Of a stretch of 64,000 bases of DNA, positions 29,345 to 39,523 are shown in pieces. The notes beneath the pieces were generated by a model that was not told the DNA's origin, searched no databases, and saw nothing but the letters and a program-made list of their open reading frames with translations. The translations under genes and the position numbers were made by a program. Each line of letters opens with the position of its first letter. The first letter of the stretch is position 1. The stretch spans positions 304,930 through 368,929 of the forward strand of contig NZ_OZ060378.1 in NCBI RefSeq assembly GCF_964059065.1, in the 5' to 3' direction. The stretch is from Buchnera aphidicola (Panaphis juglandis). GTDB lineage: Bacteria > Pseudomonadota > Gammaproteobacteria > Enterobacterales > Enterobacteriaceae.

Positions 29345-29390
29345 TAAAACGTTATATTATATATATAAAAATTTTTTTAGGAAAATAAAT

Positions 29391-30473
29391 TTGTCTAAAT
29401 TATTAAATTCTATAAAAACAGGAATCATATTTGGAGATGAAATTAAAAAAATATTTCATATAGCAAAAGAAAAAAAATTTGCAATTCCAGCTATTAATTG
29501 TACCAGCATTGATACTATAAATGCAGTTTTAAAAACTGCTCATGATATGAAATCACCAGTCATTATACAATTTTCATACGGAGGATCTTCATTTATCGCT
29601 GGACCTGATATTATAAATATTTCGGAATATAAAAAATCTGCATTAGGTGCATTATCTGCAGCCCACCATGTGCACTTAGTTGCTAAATACTATAAAATAC
29701 CTGTAATATTACATACAGATCATTGTCATAAAAATAATCTACCATGGGTTGATTATTTAATTAAAAAAAGTGAGGAAAACTTTAAAAATTATGGATATCC
29801 AATTTTTTCTTCACATATGCTTGATTTATCAAAAGAAAGTATTAAAAAAAATATAAAAATATGTAAAAAATATTTAACGCGAATAGAAAAAATGAATATG
29901 ATTTTAGAAATTGAATTAGGATGCACCGGGGGCGAAGAAGACGGAGTTAATAACAGTAATATTAATACCAATTTGCTGTATACAACATCAGAAGATGTAT
30001 ATTACGCATATAAAGAACTAAAAAAAATTAGTTCTAATTTTATTATTGCGGCATCTTTTGGAAATGTACATGGTGTATATCATCCTGATAACATTCACCT
30101 AAAACCTAAAATTTTACTTGAATCTCAAAAATATATTCAAAAACATTATCAGTTAAATGATAATAGGCCTGTAAATTTTGTTTTTCATGGAGGATCTGGA
30201 TCAAAAATTTCAGATATTCAAGAATCAATAAATTACGGTGTTGTAAAAATGAATATCGATACTGATATACAATGGTCAACATGGAATGGAATATTAAAAT
30301 ATTATAATAAAAAAAGAAAATATTTACAAAGTCAACTTGGTAACCCAGAAGGAAAAAATAAACCTAATAAAAAATACTATGATCCAAGAACATGGATAAA
30401 ACAATCTCAATCATCAATTTTAATAACATTAAAAAAAATATTTAAAAATTTAAATTCATATAACTTAATATAA
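29391..30473 (+). CDS. fbaA: Fructose-bisphosphate aldolase, class II
   Basis: Zinc-dependent aldolase of glycolysis. 360 residues (359 in E. coli). The N-terminus aligns from a TTG start codon (29391) preceded by TTAGGAAAATAAAT; no ATG gives the conserved N-terminus. Zinc and substrate residues are visible in LHTDHCHK, IELGCTGGEEDGV, ASFGNVHGVY, FHGGSGS and NIDTDIQW. It is followed directly by mscS, whose ribosome-binding site lies 24 bases beyond this stop. Confidence 0.97.
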   Translation: MSKLLNSIKTGIIFGDEIKKIFHIAKEKKFAIPAINCTSIDTINAVLKTAHDMKSPVIIQFSYGGSSFIAGPDIINISEYKKSALGALSAAHHVHLVAKYYKIPVILHTDHCHKNNLPWVDYLIKKSEENFKNYGYPIFSSHMLDLSKESIKKNIKICKKYLTRIEKMNMILEIELGCTGGEEDGVNNSNINTNLLYTTSEDVYYAYKELKKISSNFIIAASFGNVHGVYHPDNIHLKPKILLESQKYIQKHYQLNDNRPVNFVFHGGSGSKISDIQESINYGVVKMNIDTDIQWSTWNGILKYYNKKRKYLQSQLGNPEGKNKPNKKYYDPRTWIKQSQSSILITLKKIFKNLNSYNLI

Positions 30474-30506
30474 ATGTTATTTTATATCATAAATCAGGAG
30501 ATAAAA

Positions 30507-31352
30507 ATGTACGAATACAACGTAGTTAATAACATTAATTATGTAGGAAATTGGATAATACATCATCAGCAAGTATTATTAAAATACATCATACATTCAA
30601 TATCAGCCATCCTGATTATGATAATTGGAATTTTTTCTTCAACATTCATTTCAACTACATTAAATAAAATACTTTCTAAACAAAATATTGATACTACCAT
30701 ATCTGATTTTTTAGCAGTAATTACAAGATATACAATCATTATAATCACTATTATTGCTTCTCTTGGAAGGCTTGGTGTACAAACAACATCCATTATAGCT
30801 ATCTTAGGAGCTGCAGGTATGGCAGTTGGTTTAGCTTTACAAGGATCATTATCTAACTTTGCAGCAGGAGTATTATTAATAGTATTTGGTCCATTTCGAG
30901 TAGGAGAATATGTAGTATTAAAAACTGTATCAGGAACAGTAATGAATATACATGTCTTTTACACTACTCTAAAAACACTAGATGGTAAAATTATAGTTGT
31001 TCCAAATGGAAAAATTACATCAAATAATATTATTAATTATTCTAGAGAACCATGTAGAAGAAACGAATTTACCATCAGTGTATCACATGTTTCTAATGTA
31101 AATGAAATTATCAAAATTTTAAAAGATGTCATGTATAATGAACCAAGAGTTTTAAAAAATAAAGATATTGTAGTTAGTTTAAATAAATTAGATCCATACT
31201 CTATTAGTTTTGTAGCACGATGTTGGAGCAATACTAATATCTTAAATACTGTATATTGGGATTTAATGATACAGTTCAAAAATGCATTAGATGAAAATCA
31301 AGTAACTACTTCCATTCCAAAAATGGATATATATTTACATAAAGATAAATAA
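30507..31352 (+). CDS. mscS: Small-conductance mechanosensitive channel MscS
   Basis: Heptameric inner-membrane channel that releases solutes under hypo-osmotic shock. I choose ATG 30507, 281 residues, because AGGAG lies just before it and the product begins MYEYNVVNNIN, matching the E. coli start; an in-frame ATG at 30474 would add 11 unsupported residues. Three membrane helices occupy roughly 25-130. The pore helix has GAAGMAVGLALQGSLSNFAAG and the beta domain has DGKIIVVPNGKI. It retains the pgk-fbaA-mscS linkage. Past its stop lies an 8-bp tandem repeat and a gene-free region. Confidence 0.96.
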   Translation: MYEYNVVNNINYVGNWIIHHQQVLLKYIIHSISAILIMIIGIFSSTFISTTLNKILSKQNIDTTISDFLAVITRYTIIIITIIASLGRLGVQTTSIIAILGAAGMAVGLALQGSLSNFAAGVLLIVFGPFRVGEYVVLKTVSGTVMNIHVFYTTLKTLDGKIIVVPNGKITSNNIINYSREPCRRNEFTISVSHVSNVNEIIKILKDVMYNEPRVLKNKDIVVSLNKLDPYSISFVARCWSNTNILNTVYWDLMIQFKNALDENQVTTSIPKMDIYLHKDK

Positions 31353-32169
31353 ATTTGATAAATTAATAAAAAATATAAAAATATAAAAATATAAAAATAT
31401 AAAAATATAAAAATATAAAAATATAAAAATTTTAATCTAAAAATATAATAATTATCTTAAAATATGGAAATTATGGAATATAAAAATTTTATTTTAAAAA
31501 TAGTTTTCATTTTTAATAATTTTCAAAAATGAAATTAAAAAAAATTAATATACATTATTTACTAATTTATGAATAAAATAAATAATATTAAAAATTTAAA
31601 AAAAAATATAAAAATAAAAATATAATATATAAAATATTTATTAAAAATAATTTAATGATTAAAAATAATAAAATTACTAATAAAAACAAAAAATAATTAT
31701 AAATTATAAAAATAAATATATAATATAATTATTTTAATGATATAAGTAAAATAAATATTATTATTTATTCAAGCATATCACTAAAATTAAATTCATAATT
31801 CTATATTCATATTTTTAAAATAAAATTGATAAAATATTATAATAATATTAATATTGTAATGAATTAATTTTATAATATTATTGGTAAATATTTAATAAAC
31901 AATCAATAAATAAAAATTTAATATAAAATTTTTTATAAAATAGAATTAAAAATAATATTTATTAAGAAAATAAATATTAAATCATATAAAAATAAAAATA
32001 TGAAAAAAATTAAAAATAATTAATATTAAATTAAATAATTAATTAAAAATCAAATAAAATAATAATTAGTATCAATATAATAATGAATAAAATATTGATA
32101 TGATATTTATATTATATTAAATATTAATAATATTTTATATAAAAAGTTAAATTAAAAATATATTTAAGG
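31353..32169. other. Gene-free, very A+T-rich region after mscS
   Basis: About 0.8 kb without a supportable gene or open frame of note. It begins with the (AAAAATAT)n array and is otherwise nearly pure A/T. In E. coli the initiator tRNA genes lie near argA-recD-recB-recC, and in larger Buchnera genomes I recall rec genes beyond mscS, so this may be the scar of lost recBCD; no remnant can be recognised. Confidence 0.6.
31369..31430. repeat. Tandem repeat, 8-bp unit AAAAATAT, about 7 copies
   Basis: A near-perfect array of the unit AAAAATAT running 62 bases, starting 16 bases after the mscS stop. The same unit makes a five-copy array at 56307-56346, downstream of neither the same gene nor the same strand context. 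Confidence 0.85.
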
Positions 32170-32243
<74 letters not shown>

Positions 32244-32334
32244 ATATGTAAAAATTATATAACATAACGATATAAAAATCAATATAAAAAAACAAATATT
32301 GATAAAATATTTAAAATAAAATAAGGGATGTATC

Positions 32335-32841
32335 ATGAATATAAAAGAATATCATTATAAAATAAAAAAATTCAATACCATAAACTCACAATATGAATCC
32401 CAAAACTCTAATATTGCTATTATAGTTCCAAGATTTAATTCATTTATTAATCAAAATTTATTATTTGGAGCATTAGATACACTAGAACGAATCGGAAAAA
32501 TAAAAAAAAAAAATATAAAAATCATAAAAGTTCCAGGAGCATATGAGATACCAATTATTGCAAATATATTATCTCAAACTAAAAATTATCAAGGAATTAT
32601 AGCTTTAGGAACAATTATAAAAGGTGAAACTATGCATTTTGAAAAAATATCTAATGCAATTATACAAAAATTATTAGAAATTAGTATTAAAACCAGTACC
32701 CCAATTGGTTTAGGAATATTAATACTAAAAAATATAGATCAAGCAATTAATCGTTCTGGATTAAAATTTGGAAATAAAGGAAGTGAAGCAGCAATGACAA
32801 TTTTAGAAATGATTAATATTATTCAAGACATTCAAAAATAA
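32335..32841 (+). CDS. ribE: 6,7-dimethyl-8-ribityllumazine synthase
   Basis: Penultimate step of riboflavin synthesis, condensing the pyrimidine with 3,4-dihydroxybutanone phosphate. 168 residues (156 in E. coli), with about ten extra N-terminal residues. Visible are the substrate-loop RFNSFIN at 33-39, VPGAYEIP at 66-73, GTIIKGETMHFE with catalytic His101 at 92-103, and GNKGSEAAMTILEMINI near the C-terminus. AAGGGATG precedes the ATG. In E. coli it lies in nrdR-ribD-ribE-nusB; here ribD is not upstream and a 588-bp gap separates it from nusB. The gene is also called ribH. Confidence 0.97.
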   Translation: MNIKEYHYKIKKFNTINSQYESQNSNIAIIVPRFNSFINQNLLFGALDTLERIGKIKKKNIKIIKVPGAYEIPIIANILSQTKNYQGIIALGTIIKGETMHFEKISNAIIQKLLEISIKTSTPIGLGILILKNIDQAINRSGLKFGNKGSEAAMTILEMINIIQDIQK

Positions 32842-33429
32842 AAAATAAAAATATTAGATCAGATTAATTACTATAAAAATCTTAAATATAAAAGAAATTA
32901 ATATATTCAAATAAAATATTAAAAATTCAAAATAAAAATAAAAAAATATATAAATAAAAATCATGATACTATTTTTAATCAAGTATAATATCATACATCA
33001 TAATTTTCATTATAAAAATATAAAATATCTTTTTTAATATTAAAAATATTAATAACTCTAATAATAAAAATACATTTAAAACTAAAAATTATATAATACT
33101 TTTAAAAAATTCAATTAAAATCAATATAGTAAATATCATATTTAAGAAATATAATCTATATATCATAAAATTTAAACCATAAATAAAAATAATAAAAGAA
33201 TAAATTCATTAATAAATTTAATAATAAAAATCATTTAATAACTTTTCAATATAAATTTAATTTTAAAAAAAAATAAAAATCATAATGCATATGGAATAAA
33301 ATCATTATTTAAAATTAAAATTATTATTAATAACAATATAAATGAAATAAATATTAACCTAATTATTAATTTAATAATTCAAAATTATCATTTATATATT
33401 AAAAAACAAAAGTATAAAAAGGAAAAATA
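32842..33429. other. Gene-free gap between ribE and nusB
   Basis: 588 bp of A+T-rich DNA with no recognisable gene, tRNA or repeat. In E. coli these two genes are almost contiguous, so the gap is expanded rather than the residue of a gene known to lie there. Confidence 0.55.
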
Positions 33430-33876
33430 ATGAACCCAAGTACTCGAAGACAAGCAAGAAAATGCATCATACAAGCACTATATACATGGGAATTATCAAA
33501 AAACAAAATAATAGATATTGAACGTGAATATCGTAAAAATATCGACACTAAAAAAGTTGATATAAAATATTTTCATGAAATATTCAATAGTATTGTAATT
33601 AACTGTAAAAAAATTGATCAAAAAATTAAATTATGTTTAGATAGAAAACTTCAAGAAATCGGATATATAGAAAAAGCGATACTAAGATTATCCGTATATG
33701 AATTATATAATAGAACAGATATTCCATACAAAGTATCAATTAATGAAGGAATTGAATTAGCAAAAATATTTGGAGCTCAAAACAGTCACAAATTTATTAA
33801 CGGTGTATTAAACCATGCTTCAAAGAACTCTAAAAAATACCTAAAAAATAAAGAGAATAATAAAAACTCATATTAA
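33430..33876 (+). CDS. nusB: Transcription antitermination factor NusB
   Basis: With NusE (S10) binds boxA RNA to support rRNA antitermination and folding. 148 residues (139 in E. coli). The N-terminal STRRQARKCIIQALYTWELS segment carries the arginine-rich RNA-binding surface. IEKAILRLSVYELY and VSINEGIELAKIFGAQNSHKFINGVLN match the C-terminal half. AAAAGGAAAAATA is a good ribosome-binding site. The C-terminus has a short lysine/asparagine-rich tail not seen in E. coli. Confidence 0.97.
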   Translation: MNPSTRRQARKCIIQALYTWELSKNKIIDIEREYRKNIDTKKVDIKYFHEIFNSIVINCKKIDQKIKLCLDRKLQEIGYIEKAILRLSVYELYNRTDIPYKVSINEGIELAKIFGAQNSHKFINGVLNHASKNSKKYLKNKENNKNSY

Positions 33877-34411
33877 AAAATAATTATTCATTATTAATAT
33901 AAAAATATAAAACATTAAATCAATGAATTAATAAAATAAAAAATAAAAAATAAAAAATAAAATTAAAAAATATCACAAGAACAAAAATATTCATAATAAT
34001 ATCATATTTTTGTTTCTTACAATAAGAAGTAAAACTTATTGTTAGAAACGTTAAAATTAAAAATCATAAAAAATTTTAATGTTAATGAAATATTTAATAT
34101 TTTAATGAAAATTCATATCAACAGTATAAAATTAAAATTAATAAAAATTTAAATATTACTATTATAAATAATTATTAGAGTTTTAATTAAAATATACTAA
34201 AATTAATATGAATATCATAAAAAATGATATTATAAAATATCATTTTAAATATTAAAAAAATTATAAAATAAATATAATATACTATAAAATAAATTAAATA
34301 AATATTTTATAAATAAAAATATAATAAAAATTAAAATCATCTAAAATAGCACTATAAATAAAAATTTTTCAATAATCTGATTATATAAAAATATTAATTA
34401 TCGATAACGAT
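33877..34411. other. Gap between nusB and tusE with two overlapping hairpins
   Basis: 535 bp without a coding region. It starts with short A/T repeats (AAAAAAT units near 33940-33962) and contains the strong competing stem-loops at 33977-34049. The remaining 360 bp before tusE show nothing recognisable. Confidence 0.55.
33977..34049 (+). repeat. Two mutually exclusive stem-loops
   Basis: Stem A: 33977-33990 (AAGAACAAAAATAT) pairs with 34004-34018 with one bulge. Stem B: 34012-34026 (GTTTCTTACAATAAG) pairs with 34035-34049 at 14 of 15 positions around an 8-base loop. The seven bases GTTTCTT (34012-34018) belong to both, so only one can form at a time. The start is about 100 bases after the nusB stop. 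No T-run directly follows stem B. Confidence 0.6.
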
Positions 34412-34693
34412 ATGAATAATAAAAAAAAATGGAACAAAAATACTGCTATAAAAATCGCTAAAAAAGAATCCATCATATTAACATCTGAACATTGGGAAAT
34501 AATATACTTATTAAGAGAATGTTATAAAAAATTTAAAATCATACCAAAAAATAGAGTATTATTACAATTAATTAAAGAAAAAACCATGATAAAAGACATC
34601 AATAACCGATATTTATTAAAATTATTTCCAAAAGGAATAATGAAACAAGCAAATAAAATTGCAGGATTACCAAAATCAAATATATGTTTGTAA
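34412..34693 (+). CDS. tusE: Sulfurtransferase TusE (DsrC family), N-terminally short
   Basis: Last carrier in the TusA-TusBCD-TusE-MnmA relay that makes 2-thiouridine in tRNA. 93 residues against 109 in E. coli. SEHWEIIYLLRECY, NRYLLKLFPKGIMKQANKIAGLPK and the penultimate active cysteine (Cys92, ending ICL) are diagnostic. About 16-20 N-terminal residues are missing. The frame remains open back to 34376 (stop at 34373) but has no ATG, GTG or TTG there; use of a rare ATT start is possible but unproven. Convergent with cyoE, stops six bases apart. Works with TusA at 25.9 kb. Confidence 0.92.
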   Translation: MNNKKKWNKNTAIKIAKKESIILTSEHWEIIYLLRECYKKFKIIPKNRVLLQLIKEKTMIKDINNRYLLKLFPKGIMKQANKIAGLPKSNICL

Positions 34694-34699
34694 TCAAAA

Positions 34700-35548
34700 T
34701 TAATTTTTAAAAATTAAAACAAAATTTAATGACATGATTACTATAATAGACCAGTAAAACAATAATCTGGATAAATGTAAATTATATAAAAAAAAATATT
34801 GCATACATGCTATAAATAACCAAACTAAACCTAAAGAAAAAATAAATAAAAAACATAAAAAAGAAATATAACTAAGAAAAAAAAACAAATAAGAAAAAAT
34901 ACAAAATAAAAATATATAAAAAATAATTTCTTTTAAAGTTCTAGATACACCTTTTATATAAACAATAGTAGGCAAACAAGCATCATAATAATCATGATTA
35001 CGAAAAATAAAAATAGAATATGAGTGCGGTATTTGCCAAATAATAAATATTAAAAATAAAAAAAATACTTTTAAATCAATAGCATTAGTGATAGAACAAT
35101 AACCAATAACAGGAGGAATCGCTCCTGAAATGCTACCAATAATCACAGAATACATTGAAACACGTTTCATATAATAACTATAAACAATTACATAAATAAA
35201 AAAAGCAAAACAAGATATAACACATGATAAAAAATTTACATAATTTAAAAAAATAAATATACTTAATAAAAATAAAAAAATACCAAAAAACTTAATGTGC
35301 AACAAATATTTTTTAGATTGAACTAATACTCTGTTTTTTGTTCTCGACATATTTTTATCAATATCAATATCAATAATATTATTAAAAATACAACTTGATG
35401 AAATCACACAAATTGTAGCACATACTACAATTAATAAATAATAAATGTTATATTTATAACTTGAAGAAAAATAAAAACCACCAAGTAATGAAAATATATT
35501 AGCAAAAACAATTCCAGGTTTAATTAAATTAATATAAGATTTAATCAT
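34700..35548 (-). CDS. cyoE: Protoheme IX farnesyltransferase (heme O synthase)
   Basis: Farnesylates heme B to heme O, the cofactor of the bo3 oxidase. 282 residues with about nine transmembrane helices. The UbiA-family substrate site is seen in IDIDIDKNMSRTKNR (NxxxDxxxD region) near residues 58-72, and a second loop has a conserved YIKGVSRT segment near 198-205. Last gene of cyoABCDE; it begins two bases after cyoD. Start MIKSYINLIKPGIVFAN matches the family. Confidence 0.97.
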   Translation of the reverse strand: MIKSYINLIKPGIVFANIFSLLGGFYFSSSYKYNIYYLLIVVCATICVISSSCIFNNIIDIDIDKNMSRTKNRVLVQSKKYLLHIKFFGIFLFLLSIFIFLNYVNFLSCVISCFAFFIYVIVYSYYMKRVSMYSVIIGSISGAIPPVIGYCSITNAIDLKVFFLFLIFIIWQIPHSYSIFIFRNHDYYDACLPTIVYIKGVSRTLKEIIFYIFLFCIFSYLFFFLSYISFLCFLFIFSLGLVWLFIACMQYFFLYNLHLSRLLFYWSIIVIMSLNFVLIFKN

Positions 35549-35550
35549 AG

Positions 35551-35889
35551 TTATTTATGAATATGATATACTATGTTATGATGTAAATGATTCATAATCC
35601 ATATTGAACCAAAAACTATAACAATGATTACAATAACAGAAAAAAATAAAAAAATTAAATTCCAAAAATAAATTTTAGAAAATTTAAAATGAAAAAAATA
35701 TTTAAAATGTACTAAAATTTGAAAAAAAGAAGAAAGAAAAATAAAATAAAAAATAAAATTATTTTTAAAAAAATGATGATATGTCAAAAAAAACGGTATA
35801 ATCGTTAAAATTAGAGATAAAAAAAAACCAAAAATATAAGACAATGTCTCATTTATAAAATTATATTTGTAAACAATTGTTTTTTTCAT
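35551..35889 (-). CDS. cyoD: Cytochrome bo3 ubiquinol oxidase subunit IV
   Basis: Small accessory subunit that stabilises the copper/heme core. 112 residues (109 in E. coli) with three hydrophobic helices near 14-35, 45-65 and 75-100, ending in a WIMNHLHHNIV segment resembling the E. coli C-terminus. Sequence is poorly conserved, but its place between cyoC and cyoE and its size settle it. The cyoC stop and the cyoD ATG are contiguous (35890/35889), suggesting translational coupling. Confidence 0.94.
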   Translation of the reverse strand: MKKTIVYKYNFINETLSYIFGFFLSLILTIIPFFLTYHHFFKNNFIFYFIFLSSFFQILVHFKYFFHFKFSKIYFWNLIFLFFSVIVIIVIVFGSIWIMNHLHHNIVYHIHK

Positions 35890-36471
35890 TTATATACTCC
35901 TCATCAAATAAACAACTGTGAACAAACAAACCCAAATAATATCTAAAAAATGCCAGAACAAACCAAGACATAATATACGAATATATATCGTTTTATTAAT
36001 ATGAAATTTTAAAATCTGAAAAAATAAACCTAGCATCCAAACTAATCCTAAAACCACATGAATACCATGTAAACCAACTAAAGTAAAAAATGAAGATAAA
36101 AATCCATTGTTTTGAGGTTTATATCCCAATTTCCATAAATGATAAAATTCATATGATTCTAACATGATAAAAATTAAACCTAATGCAAAAGTTATTAATA
36201 AAAAAAAACATACAAAAAATGTTTTTTTATACCTTGCACTAATAGATAATAAACCATATGTAACAGAACTCAATAATAATACCAAGGTTTCTATAAAAAC
36301 AAACCATAAATTAAAAAATCCAGTATATAAAATTACATGTGACGAAATAATGATATGAACACTAAACATTGTTGCAAACAATATACAATCACTCATCAAA
36401 TATAACCACATCCCAAACATATCATTATTTTTAATTTCATCATTTTCTATATATACTTTATTAAGAGTCAT
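35890..36471 (-). CDS. cyoC: Cytochrome bo3 ubiquinol oxidase subunit III
   Basis: Heme-copper oxidase subunit III. 193 residues (204 in E. coli) with five transmembrane helices. Marks include FGMWLYLMSDCILFATMF near 19-36, a central LVGLHGIHVVLGLVWM and the C-terminal FWHFLDIIWVCLF with conserved histidine and aspartate. It starts nine bases after the cyoB stop codon and joins cyoD directly. Confidence 0.97.
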   Translation of the reverse strand: MTLNKVYIENDEIKNNDMFGMWLYLMSDCILFATMFSVHIIISSHVILYTGFFNLWFVFIETLVLLLSSVTYGLLSISARYKKTFFVCFFLLITFALGLIFIMLESYEFYHLWKLGYKPQNNGFLSSFFTLVGLHGIHVVLGLVWMLGLFFQILKFHINKTIYIRILCLGLFWHFLDIIWVCLFTVVYLMRSI

Positions 36472-36480
36472 AAATATTCC

Positions 36481-38436
36481 TTATTTCGAAGAACCATATT
36501 TTTCAATCTTTTTAATTTCAGAATTAGAAATATAAAAGTGACTATCAAAAAAACTATCGATAAAAAAAACCATTATTCCAAAAAAAATAAATAATGTACT
36601 CACAAAAAAAGAATGCCAAACCATTGAAAAACCTATAAAAAAAAATATTATTCCTAAAAAAATACCTAATGAAGTGTTTTTCGGTAAATGAATATCATAA
36701 TATTCTTTAGGTTTTTTTAATGCACCCTTCTGTTTTTTATACCAAAAATCATCAATACTATCCACATATGGAATATGAGCAAAATTATATATTGGTGGTG
36801 GTGAAGAAGTACTCCATTCTAATGTTCTACCATTCCATGGATCTCCAATATTATCAAAATATCTATTTCGATTTTTTATTGATACACATAATTGAATGAT
36901 TTGACATAATATTCCTATAAAAATTAAAACAACTCCGAAAATAGAAACAAGTAACATATTATGAAACCTATGATCAATATTTTGACTAATTCTACGTGTC
37001 ATACCCATTAAACCTAAATAATATAATGGCATAAAAGTATTAAAAAAACCTAGAATCCAAAAAAAGAAAGAAAATTTACCCCATTTTTCATCTAAAACAA
37101 AACCAAAAAATTTTGGAAACCAATATGTAATCCCTGCAAAACAACCAAAAACTACTCCACCAATAATTACAGTATGAAAATGCGCAACTAAAAACACACT
37201 ATTATGTAACATAAAATCAATTGCAGGCATTGATAATATAACTCCAGCCATACCTCCAATTGTAAAAGTAATTAAAAAACCAATTGTCCATAGCATACAA
37301 GAATGCATTTTAATTCGACCTTGATACATTGTAAATAACCAATTAAATATTTTTACACCAGTTGGAATTGCAATAATCATTGTAGTAATTCCAAAAAACG
37401 CATTAACATTAGCACCAGAACCCATAGTAAAAAAGTGATGTAACCATACAATAAAAGATAAAATAGTAATTGATATTGTTGCCCAAACAAGGGATAGATA
37501 ACCAAACAGAGATTTCTCTGAAAATGTTGAAACTATTTCTGAAAACACTCCAAATGCAGGTAAAATTAAAATATATACTTCAGGATGACCCCATATCCAA
37601 ATTAAATTCACATACATCATAGCATTACCACCACATTCGTTGGTAAAAAAATGAAAACCACAATAACGATCTAAAGTTAATAATGCTAATGTAAGAGTTA
37701 ATACTGGAAATGAAGAAATAATTAAAATATTTGAACATAATGAAGTCCAAGTAAAAACAGGCATCTTAAATAAATTCATGCCAGGAGCACGCATTTTTAA
37801 AATTGTAACAATAAAATTAATTCCACTTAATGTGGTTCCTATACCAGAAATTTGTAAACTCCAAATCCAGTAATCTACTCCTACTCCTGGACTATATTTT
37901 AATTCAGACAATGGTGGATATGCTAACCATCCCGTACGAGCAAATTCTCCAACAAATAAAGATATATTCACTAATAATGCACCGCTTACTGTTAGCCAAA
38001 AACTAAGATTATTTAAAAATGGAAAAGCGACATCTCGTGCACCAATCTGTAATGGTATTACAAGATTCATTAATGAAATAATCAAAGGCATAGCAACAAA
38101 AAAAATCATGATTACACCATGAACTGTAAATATCTGATCATAATGTTTAGGGGGTAAAAAACCCTTTCCTCCCATAGAAGAAAAAAACTGTTGTGTTCGC
38201 ATCATAACAGCATCAACAAATCCTCTTAACAACATAACAAAAGCTAGAACAAGGTACATGATGGAAATTTTCTTATGATCTACAGAAGTGAGATATTCAC
38301 ACCATAAATATTTCCATTTTTTTAGTTGTGTGATTTTAAAAATTAAATATATACCAATAAAAGCAATAAATATAAAAGTTAACATAATAATTGGATCATA
38401 ATATGGTATATCTGAAACTGTTAATTTTCCAAACAT
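36481..38436 (-). CDS. cyoB: Cytochrome bo3 ubiquinol oxidase subunit I
   Basis: Catalytic subunit that reduces O2 to water and pumps protons. 651 residues (663 in E. coli) with about 15 helices. Heme ligand His in [11 protein letters not shown], the CuB/Tyr site in [21 protein letters not shown], and the two heme histidines in [12 protein letters not shown] are all present, as is the proton-channel region around [14 protein letters not shown] at 38436 has AGGAAGAG upstream. It is the only terminal oxidase seen in this window. Confidence 0.98.
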   Translation of the reverse strand: MFGKLTVSDIPYYDPIIMLTFIFIAFIGIYLIFKITQLKKWKYLWCEYLTSVDHKKISIMYLVLAFVMLLRGFVDAVMMRTQQFFSSMGGKGFLPPKHYDQIFTVHGVIMIFFVAMPLIISLMNLVIPLQIGARDVAFPFLNNLSFWLTVSGALLVNISLFVGEFARTGWLAYPPLSELKYSPGVGVDYWIWSLQISGIGTTLSGINFIVTILKMRAPGMNLFKMPVFTWTSLCSNILIISSFPVLTLTLALLTLDRYCGFHFFTNECGGNAMMYVNLIWIWGHPEVYILILPAFGVFSEIVSTFSEKSLFGYLSLVWATISITILSFIVWLHHFFTMGSGANVNAFFGITTMIIAIPTGVKIFNWLFTMYQGRIKMHSCMLWTIGFLITFTIGGMAGVILSMPAIDFMLHNSVFLVAHFHTVIIGGVVFGCFAGITYWFPKFFGFVLDEKWGKFSFFFWILGFFNTFMPLYYLGLMGMTRRISQNIDHRFHNMLLVSIFGVVLIFIGILCQIIQLCVSIKNRNRYFDNIGDPWNGRTLEWSTSSPPPIYNFAHIPYVDSIDDFWYKKQKGALKKPKEYYDIHLPKNTSLGIFLGIIFFFIGFSMVWHSFFVSTLFIFFGIMVFFIDSFFDSHFYISNSEIKKIEKYGSSK

Positions 38437-38510
38437 AAATACTCTTCCTTATATTATTGTATATAAAAAAAAATAAATAAAAGCACCATAAAGTATTTAT
38501 TTCATACCAT

Positions 38511-39344
38511 TTATAAATTATTGTTAAGAATATTATCAAAGATACTATCATAAACAAAAGAAAAATATCTAATTTGATGTAATATATTTGGTTTAGCTAA
38601 TATATTAAAATCATTAATATTTTTTAATGTGTCAGGTGCAGTGTGTACTTTATTTACCCAAGTAATAAAAGTATCATTTGGTACAACAATAGTATTAAAT
38701 TTCATATCAGAAAATCCTTCACCATTATAATTCGATGAAAAACCACAATATTTTCCAGGTAATGTAGACAATAAATTTAAAATAGTTTTCATACCAGGCA
38801 TAGCATAAATTTGACTACCTAAATTTGGAATAAAAAAACTACTCATAACAGAATTAGATGTAATAATAAATTTAATTGGAGTATTATTTGGAATAACCAA
38901 CTCATTTAAAGTAGCAATTTTTTCTTTAGGATAAATAAATAACCATTGCCAGTCTAAAGCTACAACATGAATTTTTACAATACTGTTATTCGAAACAATT
39001 TTTTTTTTTGGATCTAAAGAATGTGATGTATTCCAAGTTATAAAACTAAAAAATACTATTATCAAAATTGGTATTATCCAAACCATGCATTCAATAAAAT
39101 ATGAATGCGACCAATTTGGTCGATATGTATTATTTTTAGATCTTCGATAACTATATACAAAAAAAAACGTTAATATGAATACTGGTAATACAATTACTAG
39201 CATAACAAGAAAAATTAAAAAAATTAATTTATATTGTTGTATTGCAATAATACCTGAAGGATAAAAAATAAAACGATGACAACCTGTCAAAAAGAATATC
39301 CCTAAAAAAACTAAAAATTTGTCAAAAATACTATTTTTGTTCAT
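38511..39344 (-). CDS. cyoA: Cytochrome bo3 ubiquinol oxidase subunit II (lipoprotein)
   Basis: Quinol-binding subunit. 277 residues (315 in E. coli). A signal peptide ends in a lipobox FLTGC with Cys22, followed by two membrane helices near 38-60 and 85-105 and a periplasmic cupredoxin domain lacking CuA ligands (LDWQWLFIYP, NSVMSSFFIPNLGSQIYAMPGM). The E. coli C-terminal extension is missing. First gene of the operon; GAGGT lies 11 bases before ATG. Lnt is not encoded at its usual place next to leuS, so the lipid may stay diacylated. Divergent from bolA. Confidence 0.97.
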   Translation of the reverse strand: MNKNSIFDKFLVFLGIFFLTGCHRFIFYPSGIIAIQQYKLIFLIFLVMLVIVLPVFILTFFFVYSYRRSKNNTYRPNWSHSYFIECMVWIIPILIIVFFSFITWNTSHSLDPKKKIVSNNSIVKIHVVALDWQWLFIYPKEKIATLNELVIPNNTPIKFIITSNSVMSSFFIPNLGSQIYAMPGMKTILNLLSTLPGKYCGFSSNYNGEGFSDMKFNTIVVPNDTFITWVNKVHTAPDTLKNINDFNILAKPNILHQIRYFSFVYDSIFDNILNNNL

Positions 39345-39523
39345 TAATAAGATTTACCTCAAAATATATTGTTAATAATAAAAATAAAATATCTTCATTA
39401 TGAATACATAATATTAATACTATTTTTAAATCATTACTACCAATTGTCATTGAATTTTAAAAAACATCATGATATTATCGATAATCATAAAATTTTATCA
39501 TATATGAAAGAATATCCTATAAT

